From Micromonospora thermarum (lineage in GTDB: Bacteria; Actinomycetota; Actinomycetes; Mycobacteriales; Micromonosporaceae): a stretch of 64,000 bases of DNA. The stretch is taken from assembly GCF_012034245.1 (NCBI RefSeq), contig NZ_JAATEO010000004.1:186001-250000 (forward strand), given 5' to 3'. Both the position numbers and the translations under genes were made by a program. Position 1 is the stretch's first letter, and the number at the start of each line of letters is the position of its first letter. Shown here in pieces: positions 45,154-54,081 of this stretch. The notes under the pieces are model-generated. The model did no database searches, had not been told where the DNA came from, and was given only the letters and a program-made list of their open reading frames with translations.

Positions 45154-45525
45154 ATGGACGGGCCGCGCTGGATCATCCACCTGCCCACGGCACTCACCAG
45201 TCGGGACGCGGCCGCCACGCTGGCCGAGGCGCTGCGCAACTCGCTCGGGCACGTGACCGCCATCGACTTCGGCGAGACGACGCTGAGCGAGGAGGACCGG
45301 CAGTTCCGGCGTATCCGGGTGTGGTGTGACCACCGCCTGCCCGACGGCGCTCGCTGCATCCGCCACGCCGACCATCCCGGTGACTGCTCAACACCCGATG
45401 ACGTATCTGACTCAGCTCCAAAGCCTCCGACCACCGGCCCGCCTGCCCCGGTTCACCGCAGCGCCCGCCCTCGACCCGCTCAGCAGGCCGACCCGCACGG
45501 GCGGAATCGACCTCGGGAACACTGA
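45154..45525 (+). CDS. hypothetical protein with Cys/His cluster
   Basis: 123 residues. The N-terminal half is folded-looking (WIIHLPTALTSRDAAATLAEALRNSLGHVTAIDFGETTLS). A cluster CDHRLPDGARCIRHADHPGDC (Cys and His spaced as in a small metal-binding knuckle) follows at ~58-78. The tail is disordered and rich in Pro and Arg. The ATG at 45154 follows AGGAGA by a few bases. It is divergent from the GntR gene and probably controlled by it (inference from the operator). No family was recognised. Confidence 0.65.
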   Translation: MDGPRWIIHLPTALTSRDAAATLAEALRNSLGHVTAIDFGETTLSEEDRQFRRIRVWCDHRLPDGARCIRHADHPGDCSTPDDVSDSAPKPPTTGPPAPVHRSARPRPAQQADPHGRNRPREH

Positions 45526-45583
45526 CCGGGTCGGCGTCAGCGCTTGGAAGAAGCGCCCGCCGACCGCGCCGGCCCCGTCGCTG

Positions 45584-46516
45584 CTATGACACGACGTCCT
45601 TGCGGGTGAAGCGCCAGAACGCCAGGCCCCAGAACAGCGTCGCGTAGCAGACCGCCGAGATCGTCCCCCGGACCACGTCGTCGGTCTGCACGGGCGTCGA
45701 CAGCAGGCCCAGCCAGGCGGTGCTGTAGTGCGTCGGCAGGAAGGTGCGCAGCACCCCGAGCGCGGTGATCTGGTCGAGGATGCTGGACAGGATCCACAGC
45801 AGCACCGCGCCGCCGACCGCGCCGAGCGCGGCGTCTGTCGACACCGACAGCAGGAACGCCAGGCCGGCCACGACCAGGAGCACGACGGCGAGGTACCCGA
45901 GCACCGCCAGCAGCCGCAGCAGCCCCTCCCCCGGCTCCAACTGGGCGGCGACGGTGCTGCGCAGCGGCTCCCACCCGTACCGGAGGGTGCCGAGCAGCAG
46001 GGCGGTGCCGGCGAGCAGCAGCAGGGCGAGGGCCGAGTACGCGAGCGCGACCACCAGCTTCACGGTGAGCAGCCGGGCCCGGGGCACCGGCACGGCGAGC
46101 AGGTAGCGCAGGCTGCCCCAGCTCGCCTCGCTCGCCACGGTGTCACCGCAGAACAGCGCCACCACGACCACCAGCAGGAACGACGCCGAGACGAAGATCG
46201 TGAACAGGGTGAAGTTGAGCCCGCCGGTGGTGGCGAACTCGATCAGGCTGCCGAACTCGCCCCGCCCGTTGTCGTCGTCGTCGCCCGAGTCGAACTGGAA
46301 CGCGATCAGGATGATCAGCGGCAGCAGCACCATGAACCCGAGCGCGAGCTGCGTACGCCGCCGCGACGCCTGCCGCCGGAACTCGGCGACGAACGGCAGG
46401 GTGGCGGACGGGCGGTAGCCCGCCGCGGCACCGGACGCCGCGCCGCCCGGACCCGAGCCGCCGCGAGCCGCGCCCCCGGCACCGCCCGTGCCGGGCTCGA
46501 CCGTCGTACCCGCCAT
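45584..46516 (-). CDS. ABC-2 type transporter permease
   Basis: 310 residues. A Gly/Ala-rich N-terminus of ~35 residues precedes six helices: LALGFMVLLPLIILIAFQF, LFTIFVSASFLLVVVVALFCGDTVA, LTVKLVVALAYSALALLLLAGTALLLG, LLAVLGYLAVVLLVVAGLAFLLSV, AVGGAVLLWILSSILDQI and the last near CYATLFWGLAFWRF. The conserved ASEASWGSLRYLLAVPVPR segment after helix 2 is the usual ATPase contact of ABC-2 permeases. It is coupled to the upstream hydrolase/ATPase fusion by a one-base overlap (TGATG at 46518-46514). Export of an unknown substrate is expected. Confidence 0.88.
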   Translation of the reverse strand: MAGTTVEPGTGGAGGAARGGSGPGGAASGAAAGYRPSATLPFVAEFRRQASRRRTQLALGFMVLLPLIILIAFQFDSGDDDDNGRGEFGSLIEFATTGGLNFTLFTIFVSASFLLVVVVALFCGDTVASEASWGSLRYLLAVPVPRARLLTVKLVVALAYSALALLLLAGTALLLGTLRYGWEPLRSTVAAQLEPGEGLLRLLAVLGYLAVVLLVVAGLAFLLSVSTDAALGAVGGAVLLWILSSILDQITALGVLRTFLPTHYSTAWLGLLSTPVQTDDVVRGTISAVCYATLFWGLAFWRFTRKDVVS

Positions 46517-49383
46517 CACCGGTCCCCGCTTCCCCGAGAGTTCTCGCCGACCAGGGCGAGGAACGCGTCCTCCAGGCGGCGCCGGGGCACCACCCGGTCC
46601 ACCCCGATGCCGGCCCGGACCAGCTCGGCCACCACCTCGCTGCGGGCGGTGCCGTTGGTGTCCACGACGAGCTGGCCGTCACCCTCGGGGAGCACCCGGA
46701 CGCCCGCGAGGCGGTCCAGCACGTTCCGCGCGGCCTCCGGGTCGGTCACCTCGACGAGGACGCTCGGCGACTCGCCGACGATCTCCTCGACCGGGCCGGA
46801 CGCGACGATCCGGCCCTTGTTCACCACGACGGCGTGGGTGCAGGTCTGCTCCACCTCGGCGAGCAGGTGGCTGGAGACCAGCACGGCGCGCCCGCCGGTG
46901 GCGTACCGCTGGAGGACCCGGCGCATCTCGGCGATCTGCGGCGGGTCGAGCCCGTCGGTCGGCTCGTCGAGGACCAGCAGCTCCGGCAGGCCGAGCATGG
47001 CCTGCGCGATCGCGAGCCGCTGTTTCATGCCGTGGCTGTACGTCTTGATCTTCCGGTGCACGGACGCGCCCAGCCCGGCGATCTCCAGCGCCTCGTCGAA
47101 GTGCGCGTCGTCCCAGGGCCGGCCGGTCGCCCGCCAGTACGCCTTCAGGTTGTCCAGGCCGGACAGGTGCGGCAGGAAGCCGGGCCCCTCGACCAGCGCG
47201 CCGATCCGGGACAGCACCGGCGAGCCGGGCACCAGCCGGTGCCCGAACACGTAGATCTCCCCGGCGGTGGGCTGGGTCAGCCCCATCAGCACCCGCAGGG
47301 TGGTCGTCTTGCCGGCGCCGTTCGGGCCGAGCAGGCCGACGACCTGCCCCGGGTGCACCTCGAAGTCCACGTTCGAGACCGCGACGAAGCCGTCCGCGTA
47401 CTCCTTGCGGAGTTCCCGGACGACCAGCGGCGTGTCCGCGTACGCCGGGTGGACGCTGCTCTCCTGGCGGCGGTGCCGGCGGCGGAGGACGGCGACGAGC
47501 GCGACGAGCCCGACCGCGATCGCGGCGAGCAGGCCGGCGAGGACCCAGCGCCAGACGGTGGCCGTGGTGGGGATCGGCTCGCCGGTGACCGTGGGCAGGG
47601 TGACCGCGCCGGCGCCGAGGGCCACGGTGTGCACGGTCGGCTCGACCGGGGTGGCGTACGCCTGGTCGGAGGTCGCCACCACCAGCCGCAGCCGGTGCCC
47701 GGCCTCGATTCGGCGGACGATCGCCGGCAGGGTGACGGTGACCGGCGCGGCGTCCTCGACGGCACGCGGGAGCCCGGTGAGCCGGACCGGCGCGACGAGC
47801 CCGTTGGGCAGCGTGGCAGTGCCGCTGGGGTCGACGTCGTAGAGCTTGACGAAGAGCACCGCCTCGCCGGTCGGGGACGCGGCGCGGATCGAGACGGTCG
47901 GCGCGCCGACCACGTCCACCGCCTCGGGCAGCGGGGCGGACTCGAAGCGGGCGTGCTGGCCGGGGATGTCGCCGGCGACCCCGCCCAGCAGCGAGGAGAG
48001 TTCCCCGGCGAACGGCACCGAGGAGATCGCGGCCGGGTTACCCGCCGGCGGGTTGGCGATCCGCTGCGGCGGGCCGGCCACCACCACCTCGCGGCGGCCG
48101 GTGCCGGTGATCCCGGGGTAGTCGGCCGTGCGGTAGCCGCTGGCGACCAGGCCCCGGTCGAGCGCGTCGAACCCGGCGATCCGGGAGAAGGTGAAGTCGT
48201 CGCCCGGTGCCGCGCCCGCGCCCTTGACGTAGTGGTCGAGCCACTGCACGGTCAGGAACTTCACCCGGTCCGAGTCGGTGGTCGGGCCCTCCCCGCCGTC
48301 GTGGCCGCCGGTGTACCAGGCGACCCGCACCGGGGTGCCGTTCGCGGCGATGCCCCGCGCGTTGGCGTCGGCCTCGGCGAGCGGGAAGAGGCTGTCCGCC
48401 GCGCCCTGCACGAGCAGGGTCGGCGCGTCGATCCGGTCGAGGACCCCGGCGGGACTGGACCGGCGCAGCAGGTCCACGCCCGCCTGGTCGGCCCGGCCGC
48501 TGGTGGCGATCCGCAGGTACGCGGCGCAGACCTCGGCGGCGAACCGCCCGCACGACGGGTCGGCGGCGCCGGCCGGGGCGCGACCCGGGCCGGTCCCGGG
48601 GCCGGCGGTCGGGCCGGGGCTGGGCGGCCCGGCCGAGGCGGGGGCGCCCTCCGGCTGGGCGCCGGTCGCGCCGGAGATGCCGGCCGGCCCGGAGCCGACG
48701 TTCCCGCCTCCGCCGAAGAACAGTCCCGCCCAGCTCTTCTTGAACACGCCGTTGACCGGCTCCTTGCCGGTGCTCTCCGGCAGGAACGCACGGGAGAGGT
48801 CGTTCCAGGTGATCATGGGGACGATCGCGTCGACCCGCGGATCCTGCGCGGCGAGCAGCAGCGCCAGGCCGCCGCCGTACGAGCCGCCCACGACGCCGAC
48901 CCTCGGGTCGCCGGCGTTGTCGGTGCGGATCTCCGGTCGGGCGGCCAGCCAGTCCAGCAGCCGCTGCGCGTCGCGCACCTCGTAGTCCGGGTGGTCCAGG
49001 TGGATCTGCCCGCCGCTGCGCCCGAAGCCGCGCGCCGTCCAGGCCAGCACGGCGTACCCCCGGCCGGCGATCTCCTCGGCGTCGGCACGTACCGACTCCT
49101 TCGTGCCGCCGAAGCCGTGCGCGAGCAGCACCGCGGGCACCTTGGCGTCGGCGGCCGCCCCATCCGGCAGGTAGAGCGTGGTGTCCAGGTCCACCGGCTC
49201 GTCGCCGGACGGTCCGGACCGGACGGTGAGCAGCGCCGACTCGGTGCGCAGGTCCGGCCCCTGCGGCCGGACGGCCCAGGCCACGCCCGCGGCGAGCAGG
49301 ACGACGACCGCCGCGGCGGCCACCGCGCGCCGGCGGGTGGGCAGGGCACGCCGGATCCGCGCGGCCGAGAACGGCGATCTCAT
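46516..49383 (-). CDS. fusion of secreted alpha/beta hydrolase and ABC transporter ATPase
   Basis: 955 residues in three parts. (1) An N-terminal hydrophobic anchor (AVAAAAVVVLLAAGVAWAV, ~20-38), then an S15/CocE-like alpha/beta hydrolase with LLAHGFGGTKESVRA, nucleophile Ser in VGVVGGSYGGGLALLL (~residue 166), ITWNDLSRAFLPE and the base region GHDGGEGPTTDSDRV, plus a jelly-roll-like segment to ~600. (2) A membrane helix at ~608-630 (WVLAGLLAAIAVGLVALVAVL). (3) An ABC ATPase with Walker A LLGPNGAGKTTT (~690), signature YSHGMKQRLAIAQ and Walker B LLVLDEPTDGLDPP. So the hydrolase would lie outside and the ATPase inside, joined through the membrane. The ATG at 49383 is 7 nt after TACCGT. Coupled to an ABC-2 permease. 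Confidence 0.9.
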   Translation of the reverse strand: MRSPFSAARIRRALPTRRRAVAAAAVVVLLAAGVAWAVRPQGPDLRTESALLTVRSGPSGDEPVDLDTTLYLPDGAAADAKVPAVLLAHGFGGTKESVRADAEEIAGRGYAVLAWTARGFGRSGGQIHLDHPDYEVRDAQRLLDWLAARPEIRTDNAGDPRVGVVGGSYGGGLALLLAAQDPRVDAIVPMITWNDLSRAFLPESTGKEPVNGVFKKSWAGLFFGGGGNVGSGPAGISGATGAQPEGAPASAGPPSPGPTAGPGTGPGRAPAGAADPSCGRFAAEVCAAYLRIATSGRADQAGVDLLRRSSPAGVLDRIDAPTLLVQGAADSLFPLAEADANARGIAANGTPVRVAWYTGGHDGGEGPTTDSDRVKFLTVQWLDHYVKGAGAAPGDDFTFSRIAGFDALDRGLVASGYRTADYPGITGTGRREVVVAGPPQRIANPPAGNPAAISSVPFAGELSSLLGGVAGDIPGQHARFESAPLPEAVDVVGAPTVSIRAASPTGEAVLFVKLYDVDPSGTATLPNGLVAPVRLTGLPRAVEDAAPVTVTLPAIVRRIEAGHRLRLVVATSDQAYATPVEPTVHTVALGAGAVTLPTVTGEPIPTTATVWRWVLAGLLAAIAVGLVALVAVLRRRHRRQESSVHPAYADTPLVVRELRKEYADGFVAVSNVDFEVHPGQVVGLLGPNGAGKTTTLRVLMGLTQPTAGEIYVFGHRLVPGSPVLSRIGALVEGPGFLPHLSGLDNLKAYWRATGRPWDDAHFDEALEIAGLGASVHRKIKTYSHGMKQRLAIAQAMLGLPELLVLDEPTDGLDPPQIAEMRRVLQRYATGGRAVLVSSHLLAEVEQTCTHAVVVNKGRIVASGPVEEIVGESPSVLVEVTDPEAARNVLDRLAGVRVLPEGDGQLVVDTNGTARSEVVAELVRAGIGVDRVVPRRRLEDAFLALVGENSRGSGDR

Positions 49384-49758
49384 GCGGCACACGGTACGGC
49401 CCGGATCCTGAGCGTTGCCTGAGATCCTCCGTACGTTCGTCCGGTTGGCCCGATCGGCGCGCCGCACCAAGGCGACCGCGTCCCGGTCGGTCCATCCAGC
49501 GAGATGAATTCGTATCACGTGAATTCGGATCTTCAGCCGAAAAGACGCCGATCACTTCAGATCGCTCCCGCCGACCACACGCAGTGTGCCGGCATGGTCG
49601 GCAAGACGTCACTTTGGGCTATGTGACGCGAAACTGACTGATTGACGGCGGGAAGGCTGTGCGGACCGTCGGTTAGTTTCCGGGTCCGGTGCATGGGACT
49701 AGGACGTCGATCCCGGTGCCAGCCCCCACCCCTCGCCTCCGCCGGAGGAGTACGGACC
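49384..49758. other. intergenic region between the hydrolase-ABC gene and the conservon
   Basis: 375 bases without a supported gene. On the minus side it holds the TACCGT -10 (49391-49396). The middle is unusually A/T-rich, with two direct copies of TGAATTCG 15 bp apart (49505-49512, 49520-49527) flanking TATCACG, a possible regulator site. On the plus side GGAGGAG (49744-49750) is the ribosome site of the next gene. No clear promoter for the conservon was identified. Confidence 0.5.
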
Positions 49759-50931
49759 ATGACCGTCCCCGCGCCGCAGGCCCGTCGGCGACCCTCCGCC
49801 GCCGGCCGCCTGCTGCCGATGCTGCTGGTGCTGGCGCTCCTCGCACCGCTGTCCGTCCTCTTCGGCCAGTCCTGGCGGTCCACCGACGACGACCGGGACC
49901 TCGTCGTCACCGAGCGCCTCGGCGTCGAGTACCTGCGAGCGCTCGCCCCGGTGACCGACGCGCTGGTGGACGCCCAGACGGCCACCGTCACCGGCCGGCC
50001 GGTGTCCGGCGACGCGCTCACCCGCGCGGTCGGGACCGCCGCGGCGGTGGACGCGCGGATCGGCGACGAGCTGCGCAGCCGCGAACGCTGGGCCGGCCTG
50101 CGGGCCAAGATCGAGGCGCTCCGGGACCGGCGACCGGCGGACCCGGAGGCCGCGTACGCCGCGTACGGGGAGGTCACCGACCTGCTGCTGGCCCTGCACC
50201 GGAAGGTCCGCGAGACCTCCGGCCTGGTCCGCGACCCGGAGTCGGACTCCTTCTTCCTGCAGGACGGCGTCGGTGGGGAACTGCCCGAGGCGGTCGTCGC
50301 GGCCGGACGGCTCGCCGACCTGACCGTGCTCGCCGCCCGCCGGCCGGCCGAGCAGCGGCCCCGGAGCGTGGCCGAACTGGCGGCCGTCCGGGTCGCCGCG
50401 CTCGCGCCAGCCGGCGCCCTGGTGGCTGACCTGCGCGCCGCCGTGGACAGCTCGGAGAGCACCGACCTGGGCGCCAACGTGCTCACTCCACTGGACACCT
50501 ACCAGCGGTCGGTGGAGGCGCTGGCGGCGTACTCCACGCCGACCGGCGCCACCGGCACCGTGGACGCTCCCCGACTCGCCGCCGCCCGCTCCGCCGCGCA
50601 GGCCGCCGCCAACCAGCTGCAACCGGTCATCCTCGACGAACTCGACGCGCTGCTCGCCGACCGCCTCGACGCGCTCGACCGCGACCGCTGGCTCGCGGTG
50701 GGTGCCGCCGCGGTCGGCGTCGTCCTGCTGGTCGTGCTGGCGCTGGTGCTGCTCGCCGAGTTCCGCCGGGCCGCCGAGGCCCGGCGCGCGACGGACGGAC
50801 CCGCCGCCCCGGCCGCCGACGGCTGGCAGCCGGCGGCCGGGCGGCCCGACGAGGTCCGCCCACTCCAGCCGGCCGGCGCGGCCCGAAAGCCGGAACCCGC
50901 GCAGTGGGGGCCGTTCGATGCTGCTCGGTAG
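49759..50931 (+). CDS. membrane protein with extracytoplasmic domain, first gene of the conservon operon
   Basis: 390 residues. An N-terminal helix (RLLPMLLVLALLAPLSVLFG, ~17-36), a largely helical outside domain (~37-310) and a second helix (WLAVGAAAVGVVLLVVLALVLLAEF, ~315-340) are followed by a disordered cytoplasmic tail. The outside part (VVTERLGVEYLRALAPVTDALVDAQ, LHRKVRETSGLVRDPESDSFFLQD) resembles nitrate/nitrite-type four-helix sensor domains but has no output domain. The ATG at 49759 follows GGAGGAG. Its 3' end overlaps the kinase gene by 14 bases, so it is probably a co-sensor or partner of that kinase (inference). Confidence 0.78.
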   Translation: MTVPAPQARRRPSAAGRLLPMLLVLALLAPLSVLFGQSWRSTDDDRDLVVTERLGVEYLRALAPVTDALVDAQTATVTGRPVSGDALTRAVGTAAAVDARIGDELRSRERWAGLRAKIEALRDRRPADPEAAYAAYGEVTDLLLALHRKVRETSGLVRDPESDSFFLQDGVGGELPEAVVAAGRLADLTVLAARRPAEQRPRSVAELAAVRVAALAPAGALVADLRAAVDSSESTDLGANVLTPLDTYQRSVEALAAYSTPTGATGTVDAPRLAAARSAAQAAANQLQPVILDELDALLADRLDALDRDRWLAVGAAAVGVVLLVVLALVLLAEFRRAAEARRATDGPAAPAADGWQPAAGRPDEVRPLQPAGAARKPEPAQWGPFDAAR

Positions 50932-53614
50932 GCTCCGGATCCGGGGCAGGCTCGCCCTGCTGGTGGTCATCCCGCTGCTCAGCGTGGTGGGCCTGGCGGT
51001 CCCGGTGGTGCTCGACCGGGTCGCCGCCGCCCAGCGCGCCGCCGACATCGCCGACGGGGTACGCGTGGCCAGCCGGGTCGGCAGTCTCGTGCAGGACCTG
51101 CAACAGGAGCGGATCCTCTCGGTCGGCCTGCTGCTCGGCCGGGTGCCCCGCGCCGAACTGGTGCAGAAGTCGGCCGCCGTCGACGACCGGGTCGCCGACC
51201 TGCGTGCCACCCAGGGCGACGCGCTGCCGTCCCGGGTCGCCGCCGCGCTCGACGGCGTCCGTACGCTCACCGACCTGCGGGCCGCGGTGCTCGCCGGCGC
51301 CGCCACCCCCGGCCGGGTCATGGACACGTACGGGTCGGTCAACCGGACCCTGATCGATTCGCTGCGGCTTCCGTTCAGCGTGGACACGAACACGGCCGCC
51401 GGCCGGCAGGTGCTCGCCCTGGACGCGCTGCTCCGCGCCCACGAGGGGCTCGCCACCTGCACGACGCTGATCGTGCTGGTGAAGGCCACCGACGACCCGC
51501 CGGCGATCACTCGCTACGTCGCCTGCATGGCCGCTCTCCGGGTGGACAGCCTGCGCTACCGCAGCCTCATCACCCCGGAACAGTTCCAGCTGGCGCTGCT
51601 CAACGACGCGGCGGTGGCCGCGCGGACCAGCCCCGACTTCCTCGCCACGAGCCCGCTCGACCCGGCCGGCGCGGTGAAGGACGTGCCGCTGGACGCGCTC
51701 TTCCCCTCGGCCCGCTCGATGATCACCCTCGGGCAGTTCGTGGAGAAGAAGATCGTCGCGGACGTCATCGCCCAGGTGACCGACGAGCAGCGCCGGGCGC
51801 TGACCGTCGCGTACCTGGTGGGCGGCGGGGCATTGCTGGTGCTCGCCCTGGTGGTGCTGCTCAGCGTGGCGGTCGCGCGGACGGTCGCCCGGCCGCTGAG
51901 CCGGCTCACCCGATCGGCGGACCGGGTCGCCCGGGTCGCCGAGGCCGAGCTGACCCGGGTCGCCGACGACGAGTCCGAGAGCGTCCAGGCGATCCGGCTC
52001 GACCCGGTGGACGTCCGGGCGCGCGACGAGATCGGCGACCTGGCCCGCGCCTTCGAGCGGGTGCAGACCACCGCCGCCCGGCTGGTGGAGCGCCAGGTGG
52101 CCGGCCGGCGCAACGTGGCGCAGATGTTCGGGCACGTCGGCCGCCGTACGCAGAACCTCGTCGGCCGGCAGATCACCCTGATCGACCGGCTGGAACGGCA
52201 GGAGACCGACCCGGCCCGGCTGGAGCACCTGTACCGGCTCGACCACATCTCCAGCCGCCTGCGCCGCAACGCGAGCAGCCTGGTGGTGCTCTCCGGCTCC
52301 ACCGGCGACGACCCGCACGTGGCGCCGGTGCCGCTGGCCGACGTGGTCCGGCTGGCGCTCGGCGAGATCGAGGACTACACCCGGGTGGACGTCCAGGTCC
52401 CGGATGGCGTCTCGGTGTCTCCGGGCACGGTCGGCGACCTCGTCCTGGCGCTCGCCGAGCTGATGGAGAACGCGACCGTGTTCTCCCCGCCGCACACCCG
52501 CGTGATCGTGGCCGGTGAGGTGACCGGCATCGGGGCCCGGCTCAGCGTGGTGGACCGGGGCATCGGGATGACCGAGGAGCGGCTCGGAGAGGAGAACGCC
52601 CGGTTGGCCCGGCGCGAGCGGCTGGACCTCGCCCCCACCGAGGTGCTCGGGCTCTTCGTCGTGGGCCGGCTGGCCCGGCGGCACGGCTGGGCGGTCCGCC
52701 TCGCGGCGACCGCCGGCGGTGGCGTCACCGCCCAGCTGGAGATCCCGCAGGCGTCCCTGGTGCTCCGGCGGGCGGACCGGGCCGGCGCCACGGTGGCGCG
52801 GGCGACCGTACCGGACCGGGACCGGCGCTCCCCCGCCGGTCCCGCCATCCCGTCCCGGGGCGCACTGCCCGCCCTCGCCGGCCCGCCGCCGCCGTCCGGC
52901 TTCGACCCGGCACTGCTCAGCCGGGCCACCCGGACGATGGCGGCGGGCGATTCCTGGGACGCGTTCACCGTCCCGGAGACGCACCCACCCATGGCGGGCG
53001 ACCCGACGGCGGTGGACGCCCCGACAGCGGTGGACGCCCCGACCCCGACGGGCGCCCCGACGACGGCGAACGGCGCGACGGCGTACCTGGAGATCACGGC
53101 GCCCGGGCGCACCGTGAACGGGCTGCCCCGCCGGCCGGTCCCCGCGGGGCCGGGTGCTCCCCCACCCGGCCCCGCGGTCACGCCCGCAATTCCGACCGGT
53201 CCCACCCGCTTCCCCGCGCCCCTCGTGCCGGGGATCCGGCAGCGGGTGCCCGGGGCGAGCCTGCCGCCGACCGGCCCCCGGGTCGGGCCGGTCGACGCCA
53301 CCGGCGCGGACCCGGCCGCCGCCCGGGCGCTCGTCGAGGCCGTCGAGGCGGGCGTACGCCGGGCGGAGCTGGCCGGTTCCGCGCCGCCCGCGTACGACGG
53401 GTCCGCGGCCGACCCGACACCCGGGCGGCCCCGGCTCACGCGCCGCGTGCCCGGGGCGAACCTGACCGTCACTCCGTCCCACCCGCCGACCGCGGAGGGC
53501 CCCGGCGACCCGGCCGAGGTCCGCGACCGCATGACCGAGTTCGAGGCGGGTGTCGCCCGCGCTCTGCGTGAAGTCAGTCCAGACCGCCGTAACGAAGAGG
53601 GATCATCACGGTGA
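50918..53614 (+). CDS. conservon sensor histidine kinase with NIT-like sensor (CvnA type)
   Basis: 898 residues. Helix 1 (LALLVVIPLLSVVGLAVPVVL), an outside all-helical sensor (~35-300, with LQQERILSVGLLLGRVPRAEL as in NIT domains), helix 2 (ALTVAYLVGGGALLVLALVVLLSVAVA, ~305-330) and a HAMP. An H-box-like segment follows, LDHISSRLRRNASSLVVLSG, as in conservon kinases. The ATP domain has ELMENATVFSPPHTRVIV, VVDRGIGMTEERL and GLFVVGRLARRHGW. The last ~250 residues are Pro/Ala-rich and unstructured. It starts inside the previous gene and overlaps the roadblock gene by GTGA, giving CvnA-B-C-D order. Confidence 0.93.
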   Translation: MLLGRLRIRGRLALLVVIPLLSVVGLAVPVVLDRVAAAQRAADIADGVRVASRVGSLVQDLQQERILSVGLLLGRVPRAELVQKSAAVDDRVADLRATQGDALPSRVAAALDGVRTLTDLRAAVLAGAATPGRVMDTYGSVNRTLIDSLRLPFSVDTNTAAGRQVLALDALLRAHEGLATCTTLIVLVKATDDPPAITRYVACMAALRVDSLRYRSLITPEQFQLALLNDAAVAARTSPDFLATSPLDPAGAVKDVPLDALFPSARSMITLGQFVEKKIVADVIAQVTDEQRRALTVAYLVGGGALLVLALVVLLSVAVARTVARPLSRLTRSADRVARVAEAELTRVADDESESVQAIRLDPVDVRARDEIGDLARAFERVQTTAARLVERQVAGRRNVAQMFGHVGRRTQNLVGRQITLIDRLERQETDPARLEHLYRLDHISSRLRRNASSLVVLSGSTGDDPHVAPVPLADVVRLALGEIEDYTRVDVQVPDGVSVSPGTVGDLVLALAELMENATVFSPPHTRVIVAGEVTGIGARLSVVDRGIGMTEERLGEENARLARRERLDLAPTEVLGLFVVGRLARRHGWAVRLAATAGGGVTAQLEIPQASLVLRRADRAGATVARATVPDRDRRSPAGPAIPSRGALPALAGPPPPSGFDPALLSRATRTMAAGDSWDAFTVPETHPPMAGDPTAVDAPTAVDAPTPTGAPTTANGATAYLEITAPGRTVNGLPRRPVPAGPGAPPPGPAVTPAIPTGPTRFPAPLVPGIRQRVPGASLPPTGPRVGPVDATGADPAAARALVEAVEAGVRRAELAGSAPPAYDGSAADPTPGRPRLTRRVPGANLTVTPSHPPTAEGPGDPAEVRDRMTEFEAGVARALREVSPDRRNEEGSSR

Positions 53615-54081
53615 CCAGCCCCTTCCTGCACGACAACGTCGACCAGCCGGCCCACCCCGGGACGGACCTCAGCCCGGAGGCCCGCACCTTCAACTGGCTG
53701 CTGGACTCCTTCACCTCCAGCACAGCGGGGGTGCTGGAGGCGATCGCGGTCTCCTCGGACGGTCTGCTGATGGCCATGTCCGCGATCAAGGACCGGTCCA
53801 ACGCCGAACGGCTCGCCGCCGTGGTCTCCGGCATGACCAGCCTCGCCGGCGGGGCCGCGAGCTGGTACGCGCTCGGCGGCCTGAACCGGGTGGTCGTCGA
53901 CATGGCCGAGGGGTACCTGCTGATCAGCGCCATCAGCAGCGGGTCGGTGCTCGGCGTCGTCGCCGACCGGTCGGCGAACCTGGGCACCGTCGCGTACGAG
54001 ATGACGCTCTTCGCCGGTCGCGCCGGTGGCGCGCTCACACCCCGCCTGATCGCCGAGCTGAAGAACGCCGTCCAGCAGTGA
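53611..54081 (+). CDS. roadblock/LC7 domain protein (CvnB type)
   Basis: 156 residues, a single roadblock/LC7 domain: FNWLLDSFTSSTAGVLEAIAVSSDGLLMAMS, ERLAAVVSGMTSLAGGAASWYALGGLNRVVVDMAEGYLLISAIS and VLGVVADRSANLGTVAYEMTLFA, then a C-terminal helix. In conservons this protein associates with the kinase and modulates the small GTPase partner, forming a membrane-associated complex likened to a G-protein system. The GTG at 53611 overlaps the kinase stop by four bases. Confidence 0.95.
   Translation: MTSPFLHDNVDQPAHPGTDLSPEARTFNWLLDSFTSSTAGVLEAIAVSSDGLLMAMSAIKDRSNAERLAAVVSGMTSLAGGAASWYALGGLNRVVVDMAEGYLLISAISSGSVLGVVADRSANLGTVAYEMTLFAGRAGGALTPRLIAELKNAVQQ

Noticed and set aside
44934..45329. Reading frame from ATG 44934 just after the GntR operator
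   Set aside because: It runs out of frame through the 45154 gene, has no ribosome site and turns into Arg/Gly-rich nonsense; the 45154 frame has AGGAGA and better composition.
50627..53482. Minus-strand frame of about 950 codons opposite the conservon kinase
   Set aside because: Shadow of the kinase; no domain is recognisable while the plus strand has complete kinase motifs.
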